A stretch of DNA of 64,000 nucleotides. It comes from Desulfobacterales bacterium (lineage in GTDB: Bacteria; Desulfobacterota; Desulfobacteria; Desulfobacterales; JAQWFD01). The stretch is from the NCBI GenBank assembly GCA_028704555.1, contig JAQWFD010000016.1, positions 1-64,000 of the forward strand. Direction: 5' to 3'. A program made the position numbers and the translations under genes. Positions within the stretch are counted from its first letter, which is position 1. Every line of letters begins with the position of its first letter. Below are positions 36,010 to 45,609 of this stretch, piece by piece. The notes under the pieces are model-generated. The model did no database searches, was not told the DNA's origin, and was given only the letters and a program-made list of their open reading frames with translations.

Positions 36010-36714
36010 ATGAATCAGACCTTTCAGATATTCAAAAAAGAATTTAAAGACTATTTTGTATCACCTGTCGCCTATATCGTCATATCGATTTTTCTTCTGG
36101 TAACCGGATGGTTCTTTTTTACAACGTTTTTCATCTACAGCCAGGCCAGTATGAGGACTTTTTTTTCACTGCTTCCGATGACCTTTTCATTCGTCATTCC
36201 TGCTGTAACCATGCGTCTGTTTTCCGAGGAGATGAAAGTGGGATCGTATGAAATTCTGGTGACCATGCCGGTTACATTCCGGGATATCATCCTCGGTAAA
36301 TTTTTTGCCGCCGTTGCGTTCATCGCGGCGATGCTGCTTCCGACGCTGGCGTATCCGATCAGCATTTCCTTTCTGGGGCAGCTGGACTGGGGACCTGTCA
36401 TCGGTGGATATACCGGCGCCATGCTGCTGGGTGCAGCGTTCTGCGGCATTGGGCTGTTTGCCTCATCCCTGACTCGGAACCAGATCGTTGCATTCATTAT
36501 GGGGATGGTCATTTGCTTCGGCCTGACGCTGATCGACCGGATGTTGCTTTTCTTTCCGCAGTCACTGCTGGGGGTGGTCGGTTACCTCGGTGCCAATTTC
36601 CACTTTCAGAATATTTCCAAAGGGATTATCGATTCACGGGATGTTCTGTATTTTCTCAGCGTCATTTTTATCAGTCTTTACGCAACTCACCTGGCGATGC
36701 AGGAAAAAATATAA
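36010..36714 (+). CDS. ABC-2-type permease (GldF-like)
   Basis: 234 residues with about six membrane helices (YIVISIFLLVTGWFFFTTFF, TFSFVIPAVTMRLF, FAAVAFIAAMLLPTLAYPI, YTGAMLLGAAFCGIGLF, IVAFIMGMVICFGLTLI, and a last one near the end). LFSEEMKVGSYEILVTMPVT is the usual cytoplasmic loop of this family. It partners the upstream ATPase. Confidence 0.9.
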   Translation: MNQTFQIFKKEFKDYFVSPVAYIVISIFLLVTGWFFFTTFFIYSQASMRTFFSLLPMTFSFVIPAVTMRLFSEEMKVGSYEILVTMPVTFRDIILGKFFAAVAFIAAMLLPTLAYPISISFLGQLDWGPVIGGYTGAMLLGAAFCGIGLFASSLTRNQIVAFIMGMVICFGLTLIDRMLLFFPQSLLGVVGYLGANFHFQNISKGIIDSRDVLYFLSVIFISLYATHLAMQEKI

Positions 36715-36724
36715 GGAGAATCCA

Positions 36725-38929
36725 ATGGGCGTGACCAGCAGATCTGGAAAATATATAAAATTCATTATCTACCTGATAGCCATTGTATTGATCAATGCAG
36801 CGGGACTGACTTTGTTTTCCCGGATCGATTTGACTAAAAACAAGGTGTATTCGATATCCAGAGCCAGTCGGCAAGTAGTTTCCACGCTGTCGGAGCCGCT
36901 GACCATCAACGTGTTTTTTACCAGAAATCTGCCCGCTCCCTACAATAATACGGAGCGATATCTGCACGATCTTCTGGAAGAATACGCGATTCACTCAAAC
37001 CGGTATTTTAATTACCGGTTTTATGATGTCAGCCCCGAAGAAGACGATATTTCGGACGCGGCCCGGGAAAATCAGCAACTGGCTACAAATTACGGCATTT
37101 ATCCGGTTCAGATTCAGATTCTGGAAAAAGATGAACTCAAGTTTAAAAAGGCTTATATGGGGTTGGTGCTGATCCATGGGGACACCATTGAAACCATACC
37201 GACCATCACCGCCACCGATGGGCTGGAATACAAACTGACGACCGCGATACAGAAGCAGAATAATAAAATCAGCGCCCTTCTGGGCCTTTCCGGCAAGATC
37301 GATATCAAGCTGTTCCTGTCCTCTTCCTTAAAAGCCGTGGCGCCGTATATGGGGATTGAGAACCTGCCAGATCTGCCGGATAAAGTCCGGGGCATTGTGG
37401 AAAAGCTGAATGAAAAAAATTATGGAAAGCTGAATTATGTCTATTTTGATCCATCCACGGATGAGGCCCTGAACCAAGAGGCCAAAGCCTTCAATGTCAT
37501 GTCGCTCAAATGGCCCGGAATTTCCAACGGAAAGGTTCCGGCCGGAGAAGGGGTCATCGGACTGGTCATGACATACGCGGACAGGGTCGTGGAGATGCCC
37601 CTGCTGAATGTGATCCGCGTTCCCCTGATCGGAACTCAGTACAGTCTGGCAGATATGGACAGCCTGGAGGAAAATATCGGCTCCAGCCTGGAGTCGCTGA
37701 TTGATATCAATGAAAATATCGGATACCTGGCGGATCATGGGACGCTTCAGCTCTGGGGTTCTCCGGCCATGGGCGGACAGCAGCAGCCCGAGTTGTTGTC
37801 CAATTTTCGCAGCATGCTTGCCCGTACCTATTCGATCAAAGATATCAGACTGGCAGAGGATACCATCCCCGAGGGACTCAAGTGCCTGGTTGTTGCGCAG
37901 CCGACAAAACCCTTTTCAGATTATGAGTTGTATCAGCTTGACCAGATGCTCATGAGGGGAACCAGTCTGGTGGTGTTTACCGATGCCTTCAATGAAATCA
38001 TGCCGCCGCAGCAGCAGTTCGGCTACCGTCAGCCACCCATGTATGCCCCGCTGCAAACCGGTCTGGAAAAATTGCTGGGCCACTACGGCGTACACATCAA
38101 AACTTCATATGTGCTGGATGAAAATTGTTACAGCCAGAAAGTTCCGGCTGAACTGGGCGGAGGGGAGCGTGCCATCTATTTTGCGCCGGTCATCCAGAAC
38201 CGGTTTATCAACAACGATCTGGATTTCATGAAAAACATCAAGGGGCTCATTACCATGAAAAATTCACCGGTCGAACTGGATGAAAAGCGCGTTTCCGAGA
38301 TCGGTGCAAAGACCTGGAAGCTTTTTGCCTCTTCAGAAAAATCATGGGAGATGACCGGAAGAATCAATCTGGATCCCATGAGCATTCAGCCGCCGGCTTC
38401 CGATGCCGACAAGAAGAGCCTGCCGCTGGCCTGTCTGATCGAAGGAGAATTTCCGAGTTATTTTGCCGGCCGGCCCATGCCGGAAAAATCCGTTGAGGAA
38501 AAAGATCCGGCCGATACGGATCAGGAAATACTGCAGGCACCTGCGCCTGCACCCGCGATACAAATGGACCTGACAAAAGTCGAGGAGACCGGCGGCTCGA
38601 TTGAAAAAAGCAAGCCGGTGAAAATTTTTCTCATCGGTGCTTCGGAGATTCTCAAGGATAATATGCTCGATGAAGAAGGAAACAGCCCGAATGCCACCTT
38701 TGTCATGAACGTGCTGGATGCTGCGAATAATCGGAATGATATCGCCGTGATGCGAAGCAAAATCCAGGAGTTCAATCCGCTGGACGATACCGGTGCGCTG
38801 GCCAAGACATTTGTGAAAACCTTTAATATTGCCGGGCTTCCGGTACTGGTCGTCCTGTTCGGTTTGTTTGTGTGGCTCAGGAGACTGTCCCGAAGAAAGC
38901 ATATTCAAATGATGTATGATAAGCAGTAA
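36725..38929 (+). CDS. Gldg-family (ABC_transp_aux) membrane protein
   Basis: 734 residues. An N-terminal membrane helix (FIIYLIAIVLINAAGLTLF) follows a basic start, then RIDLTKNKVYSISRASRQV, the typical Gldg opening. A large extracytoplasmic part and a C-terminal helix (FNIAGLPVLVVLFGLFVWLRRLSRRK) complete it. The ATG at 36725 has AAGGAGA upstream; the open frame back to 36590 overlaps the permease and is not used. A Pro/Ala-rich linker (QAPAPAPAIQM) lies near residue 610. In Bacteroidetes GldA-F-G support gliding; here the role is unknown. Confidence 0.88.
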   Translation: MGVTSRSGKYIKFIIYLIAIVLINAAGLTLFSRIDLTKNKVYSISRASRQVVSTLSEPLTINVFFTRNLPAPYNNTERYLHDLLEEYAIHSNRYFNYRFYDVSPEEDDISDAARENQQLATNYGIYPVQIQILEKDELKFKKAYMGLVLIHGDTIETIPTITATDGLEYKLTTAIQKQNNKISALLGLSGKIDIKLFLSSSLKAVAPYMGIENLPDLPDKVRGIVEKLNEKNYGKLNYVYFDPSTDEALNQEAKAFNVMSLKWPGISNGKVPAGEGVIGLVMTYADRVVEMPLLNVIRVPLIGTQYSLADMDSLEENIGSSLESLIDINENIGYLADHGTLQLWGSPAMGGQQQPELLSNFRSMLARTYSIKDIRLAEDTIPEGLKCLVVAQPTKPFSDYELYQLDQMLMRGTSLVVFTDAFNEIMPPQQQFGYRQPPMYAPLQTGLEKLLGHYGVHIKTSYVLDENCYSQKVPAELGGGERAIYFAPVIQNRFINNDLDFMKNIKGLITMKNSPVELDEKRVSEIGAKTWKLFASSEKSWEMTGRINLDPMSIQPPASDADKKSLPLACLIEGEFPSYFAGRPMPEKSVEEKDPADTDQEILQAPAPAPAIQMDLTKVEETGGSIEKSKPVKIFLIGASEILKDNMLDEEGNSPNATFVMNVLDAANNRNDIAVMRSKIQEFNPLDDTGALAKTFVKTFNIAGLPVLVVLFGLFVWLRRLSRRKHIQMMYDKQ

Positions 38930-39002
38930 TAAAATAACCTGATAACGTTCATACCGATACATCTGATAAGGTTCGTTGTTTTTGATCCGGGAGGTTGCGA
39001 CC

Positions 39003-39977
39003 ATGAAAATTAAAAAAGAATTTATCATCCTTGTTGCTGTCATCATCGCACTGTCTGCATATCTGTTTTTACACGAGTCCGACAGAACGCATTATCAACT
39101 GCCCGCGGTTCCGGAGATTGCCGGAACGGATATTACCCGGCTGGAAATCAGCAAGGGGGACCGGACGATCAGGCTGATTCATAAAGACAATAAATGGTAT
39201 GTCGATCCGGATCAGTATCTGGCCGATGCGCCTAAAGTCAATACGATGATCAAGGCGGTCGGCAGCCTCACCCTGACGGCCCTGGTATCGGAAGCCGAGA
39301 GTTACGGCCGATACGACCTGGATCCGGACAGCCGTATCACCGTGAAAGCATGGGGAAAAGACGCGTTAAGTCGGGAGATGGAAATCGGGAAAGCTGCCGG
39401 GACCCAACAGCATACGTTTGTCAAACTGCCGGGGGATAAAAATGTGTACCACGCCCGGGGTAATTTCAGGAGGGCGTTTGATCTGTCTGTGGACGATCTG
39501 CGTGACAGGGGTGTTCTGTCATTTGACCGGAACGATATCCGGGAAGTACGGATCACGAAAGCCGGCGATTCGATCGTATTGAACCGAAGGCAGATTCCCG
39601 AGGAAACTGCGGCAGAAGTGGCGGATAAGGATAAGGACAAAGAGTCCAAACCGCCCGTCGCCGGACAAACCGTGTGGGAATACGCGGAAGGCAAAACAGC
39701 CGATAAGGGCCAACTTAACGCCCTTTTGGGAGATCTGTCCGGATTGAATTGTCAGGCCTATATCAACGGGCGGGGCAAACAGGATTACACCAATCCCTTA
39801 TACACCCTCATGTTCAAGGGGGATCAGGAATATGTGCTGTCCATATTTGATAAACTGAAACCGGAAGATACCGCATACCCCGCCGTGTCATCCCAAAACG
39901 ATTTTCCGTTTACCCTGTCGGATTACAGTGTGGACGATATGAAGAAAAAAATCGATGAACTTTTGAAAAAAGACTGA
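39003..39977 (+). CDS. DUF4340 domain protein
   Basis: 324 residues. An N-terminal anchor (EFIILVAVIIALSAYLFLH) precedes a periplasmic beta-rich DUF4340 pattern (ITRLEISKGDRTIRLIHKDNKWYV) repeated later (DIREVRITKAGDSIVLNRR). It often sits beside Gldg/ABC operons, as here. The ATG at 39003 has GGGAGG upstream. Function unknown; it may be the fourth component of the exporter. Confidence 0.85.
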   Translation: MKIKKEFIILVAVIIALSAYLFLHESDRTHYQLPAVPEIAGTDITRLEISKGDRTIRLIHKDNKWYVDPDQYLADAPKVNTMIKAVGSLTLTALVSEAESYGRYDLDPDSRITVKAWGKDALSREMEIGKAAGTQQHTFVKLPGDKNVYHARGNFRRAFDLSVDDLRDRGVLSFDRNDIREVRITKAGDSIVLNRRQIPEETAAEVADKDKDKESKPPVAGQTVWEYAEGKTADKGQLNALLGDLSGLNCQAYINGRGKQDYTNPLYTLMFKGDQEYVLSIFDKLKPEDTAYPAVSSQNDFPFTLSDYSVDDMKKKIDELLKKD

Positions 39978-39996
39978 TGCATCTGCTGCCTTTTAG

Positions 39997-40039
39997 CCCC
40001 CTGTCGTATGTTGCCAGTGCCATGCTCAGGGGGTTTTTT
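39997..40039 (+). terminator. Terminator of the Gld-type operon
   Basis: CCCCCTG (39997-40003) pairs with CAGGGGG (40027-40033), followed by six T. Confidence 0.75.
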
Positions 40040-40214
40040 ATGTGCGAACCTTCCTTTCACAGGCTATTGGGTTATAGGGAATATTAAAATTTTGAGGCGA
40101 TTTATGTTATTATTAGTTTTTATTCGCCAAATGTATCCGGAAGATTTTTTTGAAATCGGATGTTGTAACAGCTGAACCAAAAATTCAATGGTTGCTGGAA
40201 TAGGAGTTGATCGC

Positions 40215-42281
40215 ATGCAGTATGATTTTATTCTTAAATCTCAAACCACTTACCTTTCTAAAATTAAATCCGAATGGATAAAATTTATAGATGGCAAACC
40301 GGTTGACGCCGATATTGTGGCTCAGGATATTTACAACTCCTGGAAACGAAGCAGGCGTTTCGGGGTAGATCCGTATTTTATCAGCGGGCAGATGATATTA
40401 ACGGGGAAGGAGGCCGAGGAACAGTGCATCAGTCATCAGGAACTGATTCAATCGTTCGGCAGTGTCGCCTTGATTATTCAGGAAATCGTAACGAAGCGAA
40501 ACCTGAATGTTCAGCTCTTTGATCGGTACAATAAAAGTATCCAATTAATCATGAATCCGGGAAATAAAGCCGAAAGAATGCAATATTCAAATGAATACGA
40601 AAAGTATATCATTGAAAATATTCCCAGAGATGCATCAGAAAACATTATCGGTACCAATGCGGTCTGCCTGGCATTAAAAGAAAATCGGCCGGTTCAGATT
40701 GTCGGGGCCGAGCATTTCAATTCCATGCTGCATAATGTTTATTGCACCGCAGCGCCGATTCATGATTCCGAGGGACATCCCATCGGCGCGTTGAATATTG
40801 TCAGTCTTCTGAAATCCGGCGCTATCGATACCTTTGGTCTGGCGACCTGTCTGGCGGACATCTATGACAATCGTGCGGTGATTACCCGGGCACTGGAAGA
40901 ACTTCATATCCAGGATTATGCGTTACGAAATGTCATCGAATATCTGCCTCAGGGGGTTGCCTATATTGGAGAAGACAATCTGCCGAAAGCGTTTAACTCC
41001 AGGCTTCTGAGTTTATTTGGAATTAAGGATAATAAGCATGCGGTCAATGAACTTAACAGATATTTTCAGACCATTGAGCGCTTGAACGGTGACGAGGATT
41101 TAAAGAATCAGGAAATTCTTCTCGATATCCAGGGACGGAAAAAGTCGTTTCTTCTGACTATCCAGCACATCTTAAGCAATAACGGTAAGGTTAAAAATAA
41201 AATTGTGATGATCGAGGATACCCACAGCCTGATGAAATCGTTTCAAAAGCTGAAAGGGAACCAGGCCTTCTATACGTTCAGCGATATCCTCGGCAACAAT
41301 CAAAAACTGGTCGTCGCCAAACAGCTGGCTGAGAAAATTGCCCGGGTTCGTTCATCGGTTCTGATTTACGGGGAAAGCGGTACCGGTAAGGAATTGTTCG
41401 CCCAGGCCATTCATAACGAAAGCCCCCGTAAAGACAATCCGTTTGTCGCCATCAACTGTGGCGCGATTCCATCTGAGCTGATTGAAAGTGAATTATTCGG
41501 ATACGAACCCGGCGCTTTTACCGGGGCGCTTAAAGGCGGAAAACCCGGCAAGCTCGAGCTGGCATCCGGCGGGACTCTTTTCCTGGATGAAATTGAAAGT
41601 ATGCCGCTGATGGTTCAGATCAAACTGCTTCGAGCGCTGTCTACACAGAAAATTTCAAAAATCGGTGGGGTTGAGGAAATCCCCATTGATGTCAGAATCA
41701 TATCAGCAACGAAACTCGATCTGCTTCAGGAGGCGGATGAAGGCAATTTCAGGGATGATTTATATTACAGAATCAGTACGATTACGATCAATCTGCCGCC
41801 ACTTCGTGAACGGACGGATGATATCCCGATGCTGTCGCGGCATTTTATTGATATCCATTCCAGAGAATTTGACTTGCCAGATTTGCAAATTCATCCTGAA
41901 TTCCTGAATGCCCTGCAATATTATTACTGGCGGGGAAATGTCCGGGAACTTTCAAATGTTCTCGAAAGAGCGGTCGTGCTTCTCGGCAATGATCGGATTC
42001 TGACCCTGAGTCAGCTGCCGGATCGATTGATTCGGGCCTGCAATTATAAAGGTCTGAAAAAAGACATTGAAGCCGTTATTGAAGAGCACAGCTCCGGAAA
42101 AGGTCCTATCGCCATACTCAAGATGGCCGAAGAAATCGCTATTCAGTCGGCTCTGGAAAAGGAAAACGGTAATATGACCAAAGCCGCTGAACGGCTCGGG
42201 ATCAGCAAACCGACGTTATATTCAAAGATCGGCCAGAACGACAAGCTGAAGCAGATGAAAATGGAGTATGACAGCAAGTAG
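40215..42281 (+). CDS. Sigma-54-dependent activator with sensory N terminus (AcoR-like)
   Basis: 688 residues. N-terminal sensor (SWKRSRRFGVDP opening, a GAF-like part with ASENIIGTNAVCLALKENRP), a PAS-like middle, then an AAA+ domain with Walker A GESGTGKE, the sigma-54-contacting GAFTGA loop, and Walker B GGTLFLDEIE. The C terminus is a Fis-type HTH (NMTKAAERLGISKPTLYSKI). I use ATG 40215 (AGGAG upstream) rather than 40188. AcoR-type activators commonly switch on alcohol, acetoin or aldehyde catabolism, which fits the ADH/AOR genes and the sigma-54 promoter downstream. Confidence 0.92.
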   Translation: MQYDFILKSQTTYLSKIKSEWIKFIDGKPVDADIVAQDIYNSWKRSRRFGVDPYFISGQMILTGKEAEEQCISHQELIQSFGSVALIIQEIVTKRNLNVQLFDRYNKSIQLIMNPGNKAERMQYSNEYEKYIIENIPRDASENIIGTNAVCLALKENRPVQIVGAEHFNSMLHNVYCTAAPIHDSEGHPIGALNIVSLLKSGAIDTFGLATCLADIYDNRAVITRALEELHIQDYALRNVIEYLPQGVAYIGEDNLPKAFNSRLLSLFGIKDNKHAVNELNRYFQTIERLNGDEDLKNQEILLDIQGRKKSFLLTIQHILSNNGKVKNKIVMIEDTHSLMKSFQKLKGNQAFYTFSDILGNNQKLVVAKQLAEKIARVRSSVLIYGESGTGKELFAQAIHNESPRKDNPFVAINCGAIPSELIESELFGYEPGAFTGALKGGKPGKLELASGGTLFLDEIESMPLMVQIKLLRALSTQKISKIGGVEEIPIDVRIISATKLDLLQEADEGNFRDDLYYRISTITINLPPLRERTDDIPMLSRHFIDIHSREFDLPDLQIHPEFLNALQYYYWRGNVRELSNVLERAVVLLGNDRILTLSQLPDRLIRACNYKGLKKDIEAVIEEHSSGKGPIAILKMAEEIAIQSALEKENGNMTKAAERLGISKPTLYSKIGQNDKLKQMKMEYDSK

Positions 42282-42476
42282 TCGCTTTAGAACAGCCGCT
42301 TTGTAAGGCTGCTTTGAAGCGAAGGATCGGGATAAGCGCCGGGAGTCAGGGGGATGTCTGCAAGAAAAGAATAATGTCTGCCTGAGGTAAATGTGATGGA
42401 ATGGCTTATTTTGAAATGTTAAGGTTCCCGGCGTTTATCTGATTTTTCTGAGTATATTTTTTCGGATAGGTTCGAC

Positions 42477-43388
42477 TTAAAACGTTTTGGTCAATACCAG
42501 AGTGGTCATATTTCCCTCCGAACGATCCACCGCACCAAATTCCCACTGGTTTCTCAATGTGAGTCCCAGCTTCAGGTTCGGGAGAAATACGCTGACTTCA
42601 GGCCCAATGCCGTAAACCCGGTCGTGGACCGATCGGTCCCAGGTGACATCATCTCCCCGGTCGTCGGAGACCTGCCACTGGCAGTACCCGGTCAGGCCGA
42701 CATCCCATAGCCTGGCAATCGTTTTACCGATACCCCATTCAAAATGGAAGTCGTCTCCTGCCCGGATGTCTGTATTGTTTTTTTCGCTGTGCACTTCATA
42801 ACGGGCCAGAACAGATGCCGACCAGGTCTTATCCGTATCGAAATAAAGGGTAACTCCGGTGTTGATCATCCCGGTCCAGTAGTCTTTTCCCGGATACGCC
42901 GGTCGGCTGTCATCGGCGTTGCCGGTCGGGGCGTAAGCGCATAGACCTAAGGCCGCATCGTACCGCGCGCCATGCCATGCGAGGGCAAACGGCTCGATGT
43001 AGATGTCTCCGATGCCAAAATGATCGTCGGTGATTCCGGCCGAGCCTAATTCAAAGTCCACATACACCAGGGGAATTACGACGTTCATCAGGAAATCTGC
43101 CCCCAGCAGTTTTTTATCAGTTACCCATATGAACCGGTTGGCCATGGCATAGGTAGTCAGGTCAAACCCTGAATTGTTAAGGGTGTCTCCGTTTGCGTCG
43201 ATGAGATCGTCTGATTTGTAAAACATATTGTACTGCCGGAAGTAAAAGCCCGGCGGTGGTATTGTGGCGGCCTTGATTCCTTCGCCGCCGTTCTGGTAGT
43301 GTGCTGATAAACCCGCGTAGGCGGGTATACAGATTAATTGAGAAAATAACAGCGCAGGCAGTAGTATTTTCAGCATCCGCTTCAACAT
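42477..43388 (-). CDS. Outer-membrane beta-barrel (SphA / phenol MetA-like) protein
   Basis: 303 residues. A signal peptide (KILLPALLFSQLICIPAYA) is followed by GLSAHYQNGGEGIKAATIPPPGFYFRQYNMFY, the start typical of the PF13557 (phenol MetA) family. Many alternating aromatic strands follow (LGLCAYAPTG, GVTLYFDT, WSASVLARYEV) and it ends in a terminal Phe. Such proteins are thought to be outer-membrane channels for hydrophobic substrates. A GTG at 43394 is an alternative start. It lies beside AOR and ADH genes and may admit their substrate. Confidence 0.85.
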   Translation of the reverse strand: MLKRMLKILLPALLFSQLICIPAYAGLSAHYQNGGEGIKAATIPPPGFYFRQYNMFYKSDDLIDANGDTLNNSGFDLTTYAMANRFIWVTDKKLLGADFLMNVVIPLVYVDFELGSAGITDDHFGIGDIYIEPFALAWHGARYDAALGLCAYAPTGNADDSRPAYPGKDYWTGMINTGVTLYFDTDKTWSASVLARYEVHSEKNNTDIRAGDDFHFEWGIGKTIARLWDVGLTGYCQWQVSDDRGDDVTWDRSVHDRVYGIGPEVSVFLPNLKLGLTLRNQWEFGAVDRSEGNMTTLVLTKTF

Positions 43389-43634
43389 AGTCACAGTCTC
43401 CTCTACACATCAAATATTTCGCCGCTCAAATGGATTTTTCGTGCTCAGCTCCCCTGCTGAAAACAGTTTTCACCAGTTCCGTCTATAGAATCGTGTTCGG
43501 ATTAAAAATTGTCGGATACCATGAAAAACCTGAATAGGTCGGGGCGGAAACAGTCACAGAAATAAATGTAATTTCGAAACGTTCCGGAAACACCCTCTCA
43601 ATTTCATAAACAGTCAGGCTGTCGTCAAGGCTTT

Positions 43635-43674
43635 GTCCCGACGCCCTGCGGCTAAGGCCGAAGGCATTCGGGAC
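43635..43674 (-). terminator. Hairpin after the AOR gene
   Basis: GTCCCGA (43635-43641) and TCGGGAC (43668-43674) are inverted repeats. It lies downstream of the AOR gene. There is no strong T-run, so a weak terminator or a stability hairpin. Confidence 0.4.
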
Positions 43675-43722
43675 TAAAAGCTTGGCGGTACCGGTACGTG
43701 TAAAATTTTCCGGATTAAATGC

Positions 43723-45432
43723 TTAAAACGGAATTGCAGCCTTGAGCTCTTCATCGGTAATGTCAAATACCGTATCAACGGTATCTAATTTTTCGGTATA
43801 CATGAATTCGGGCAGGCGGTTGTCTTTTTCGGTAAATCCGGCGGCCGTGTTGAACTGCTTTTCCATAATCAGCGTCTGGACGGCTATGCCCATGAGTTTG
43901 TCAACATTCCAGTCACCACCGAATTTTGCGGCAAACATGTCGACCAGGTGCTGAAGATTTTCCGGGTCCGCGGTGCAAAAACCGGAGAAAATGCACATAC
44001 CCAGATTGTCAAATAGCGCCATGCCCACTTGAAGCTGGGTGGACAATGCTACCTGACCTTCTTTTTTCGTGGGATCGACGGTGGGATTGCCCAGGGCATT
44101 GCCTGCAGTATGGTCGGCGCCCATCGGGCAGACGGCATAGGTGACTCCGGTGCCTTTCAAACCCCTCGGGTCATATCCGGCCAGGGATTGGCCTTTAACG
44201 GTAGGTATTCTGGTAACCCCCAGGTGCTTTCCGGTCTTTTCCGTGCCTTGTCCCATGAGTTTTCCGAATTCGGTACCGTCGATGATTTCCTGAACCAGTG
44301 CAATCGCGCCGACGCTGTCGCCGAATTCGATTTTTCCGGCTTCCATGCATACACCGATCGTACATCCCGTTTCCATGGTGTCCAGACCGAAGTCGTCACA
44401 CATCCGATCCATTCGGGCGATTGTGTCAATGTCGCTGATGCCGCAGTTGGCGCCCAGCAGAGCGATGGTTTCGTATTCAAATCCGGATGTGAGATAATTT
44501 CCGGATTTATCGTTATAGATATTGGAGCATTGAATCACACAACCCGGATGGCAGGCGTGTCTCATTTTACCGCCGCGTTCAGCCTGCAGTTCGGCGATGT
44601 GCTCGCCGCTGATTGCTTCAACCTGATCGAATTTTCCGGTTTTAAAATTTCGGGTCGGCAGAATGCCTCCCGCGTTGGTTGCATTGACCAGAACCGCGGT
44701 TCCCAGGGCCGGCATGGCCTGACCTGATATCGGATTGGCCATGATGCCTTTGGAATAGGCTTTGCTGGATTTGACAAATTGGGCTTTGTCATCATAATCC
44801 CAAGCCGGTTTTCCGGAGTAGTCAATAACGATGGCCTTGAGTTTTTTGGAGCCCATTACGGCGCCTAAACCACCGCGGGCAGCGGCTCGTGACGGGCGGC
44901 CGTCCGGATCGGTGATCTGCACGGTGGAATTCGGGTAGCCCCGTTCTCCGGCCGTTCCGATGGAGACGATGCCGATATCGCTTCCAAAATCCTTCATTAA
45001 TTTCTCCGACAGGGCATAGTTGTTCAATCCGGCATAGGCGTTCGCGGAAAGAAGTTCGGCGCCCTTTTCGCTGATAGACAGAATCCACCAGGAATTGTTA
45101 TCGGGTTTGCCTTCCACGATAACGGCATAGATATCCAGACCGGCCAGCTTCTTTGCTGCGATGCCGCCGGCATTGGCTTCCTTGATGGTTCCGGTCAGTG
45201 GACTTTTACCGCCTATGGAAATCCGTCCGGAGCAGGGAGCGGAGGTGTCCGCAAACAGCCCCGGACAAACAATCAGTTTGTTGCCCGGGCTCAGCGGATC
45301 GCATGCCGGATCGATTTCATCCGTCAGGATTTTTGCCACGGTGCCGCGTCCGCCGAACAGCTGAAGGCTTTTGGGTACCGCCTCGTATGCTGTGGCCTGT
45401 CGGGTCATGTCGACTCTTAGTATTTTTTTCAT
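43723..45432 (-). CDS. Aldehyde:ferredoxin oxidoreductase (tungsten-pterin)
   Basis: 569 residues. Oxidises aldehydes to acids with ferredoxin as acceptor. It has the N-terminal family start (LRVDMTRQATAYEAVP, LFGGRGTVAKILTDEIDP), GRISIGGKSPLTGTIKEANAGG, the cluster cysteines in RHACHPGCVIQCSNIY plus GMCIFSGFC, and pterin-binding segments DDFGLDTMETG and GYDPRGLKG. The ATG at 45432 has AGGTGAGGA upstream. It lies downstream of an iron alcohol dehydrogenase gene on the same strand, which gives an alcohol-to-acid pathway with reduced ferredoxin as output. Confidence 0.93.
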   Translation of the reverse strand: MKKILRVDMTRQATAYEAVPKSLQLFGGRGTVAKILTDEIDPACDPLSPGNKLIVCPGLFADTSAPCSGRISIGGKSPLTGTIKEANAGGIAAKKLAGLDIYAVIVEGKPDNNSWWILSISEKGAELLSANAYAGLNNYALSEKLMKDFGSDIGIVSIGTAGERGYPNSTVQITDPDGRPSRAAARGGLGAVMGSKKLKAIVIDYSGKPAWDYDDKAQFVKSSKAYSKGIMANPISGQAMPALGTAVLVNATNAGGILPTRNFKTGKFDQVEAISGEHIAELQAERGGKMRHACHPGCVIQCSNIYNDKSGNYLTSGFEYETIALLGANCGISDIDTIARMDRMCDDFGLDTMETGCTIGVCMEAGKIEFGDSVGAIALVQEIIDGTEFGKLMGQGTEKTGKHLGVTRIPTVKGQSLAGYDPRGLKGTGVTYAVCPMGADHTAGNALGNPTVDPTKKEGQVALSTQLQVGMALFDNLGMCIFSGFCTADPENLQHLVDMFAAKFGGDWNVDKLMGIAVQTLIMEKQFNTAAGFTEKDNRLPEFMYTEKLDTVDTVFDITDEELKAAIPF

Positions 45433-45504
45433 GTTTGTATCCTCACCTGAAGAGTTCGAAATAATCAAATTAAAGGTAATTGCTATCTAATTATATGATT
45501 TTTT

Positions 45505-45566
45505 ATCTTTTGCCTCAAACGAAGTGTTCCTTAAGCGATAGCTGTCCTAAGCCCGCCCGAAAGGGC
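45505..45566 (+). repeat. Dispersed intergenic repeat, copy 2 (ADH-AOR gap)
   Basis: ATCTTTTGCCTCAAACGAAG onwards matches the copy at 11321 over about 45 bases with a few differences, and ends in GCCCGCCCGAAAGGGCG. It has the same orientation as copy 1 but lies antisense to the genes here. Confidence 0.7.
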
Positions 45567-45570
45567 GCTG

Positions 45571-45598
45571 GAGCAGCACCGAAAAGTCGGTGCTGCTC
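45571..45598. repeat. Perfect 12-bp hairpin between ADH and AOR genes
   Basis: GAGCAGCACCGA (45571-45582) and TCGGTGCTGCTC (45587-45598) with loop AAAG. It sits just after the ADH stop and could partly terminate the transcript before the AOR gene or stabilise the ADH message. No T-run. Confidence 0.65.
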
Positions 45599-45609
45599 TC
45601 ACGGATGAA

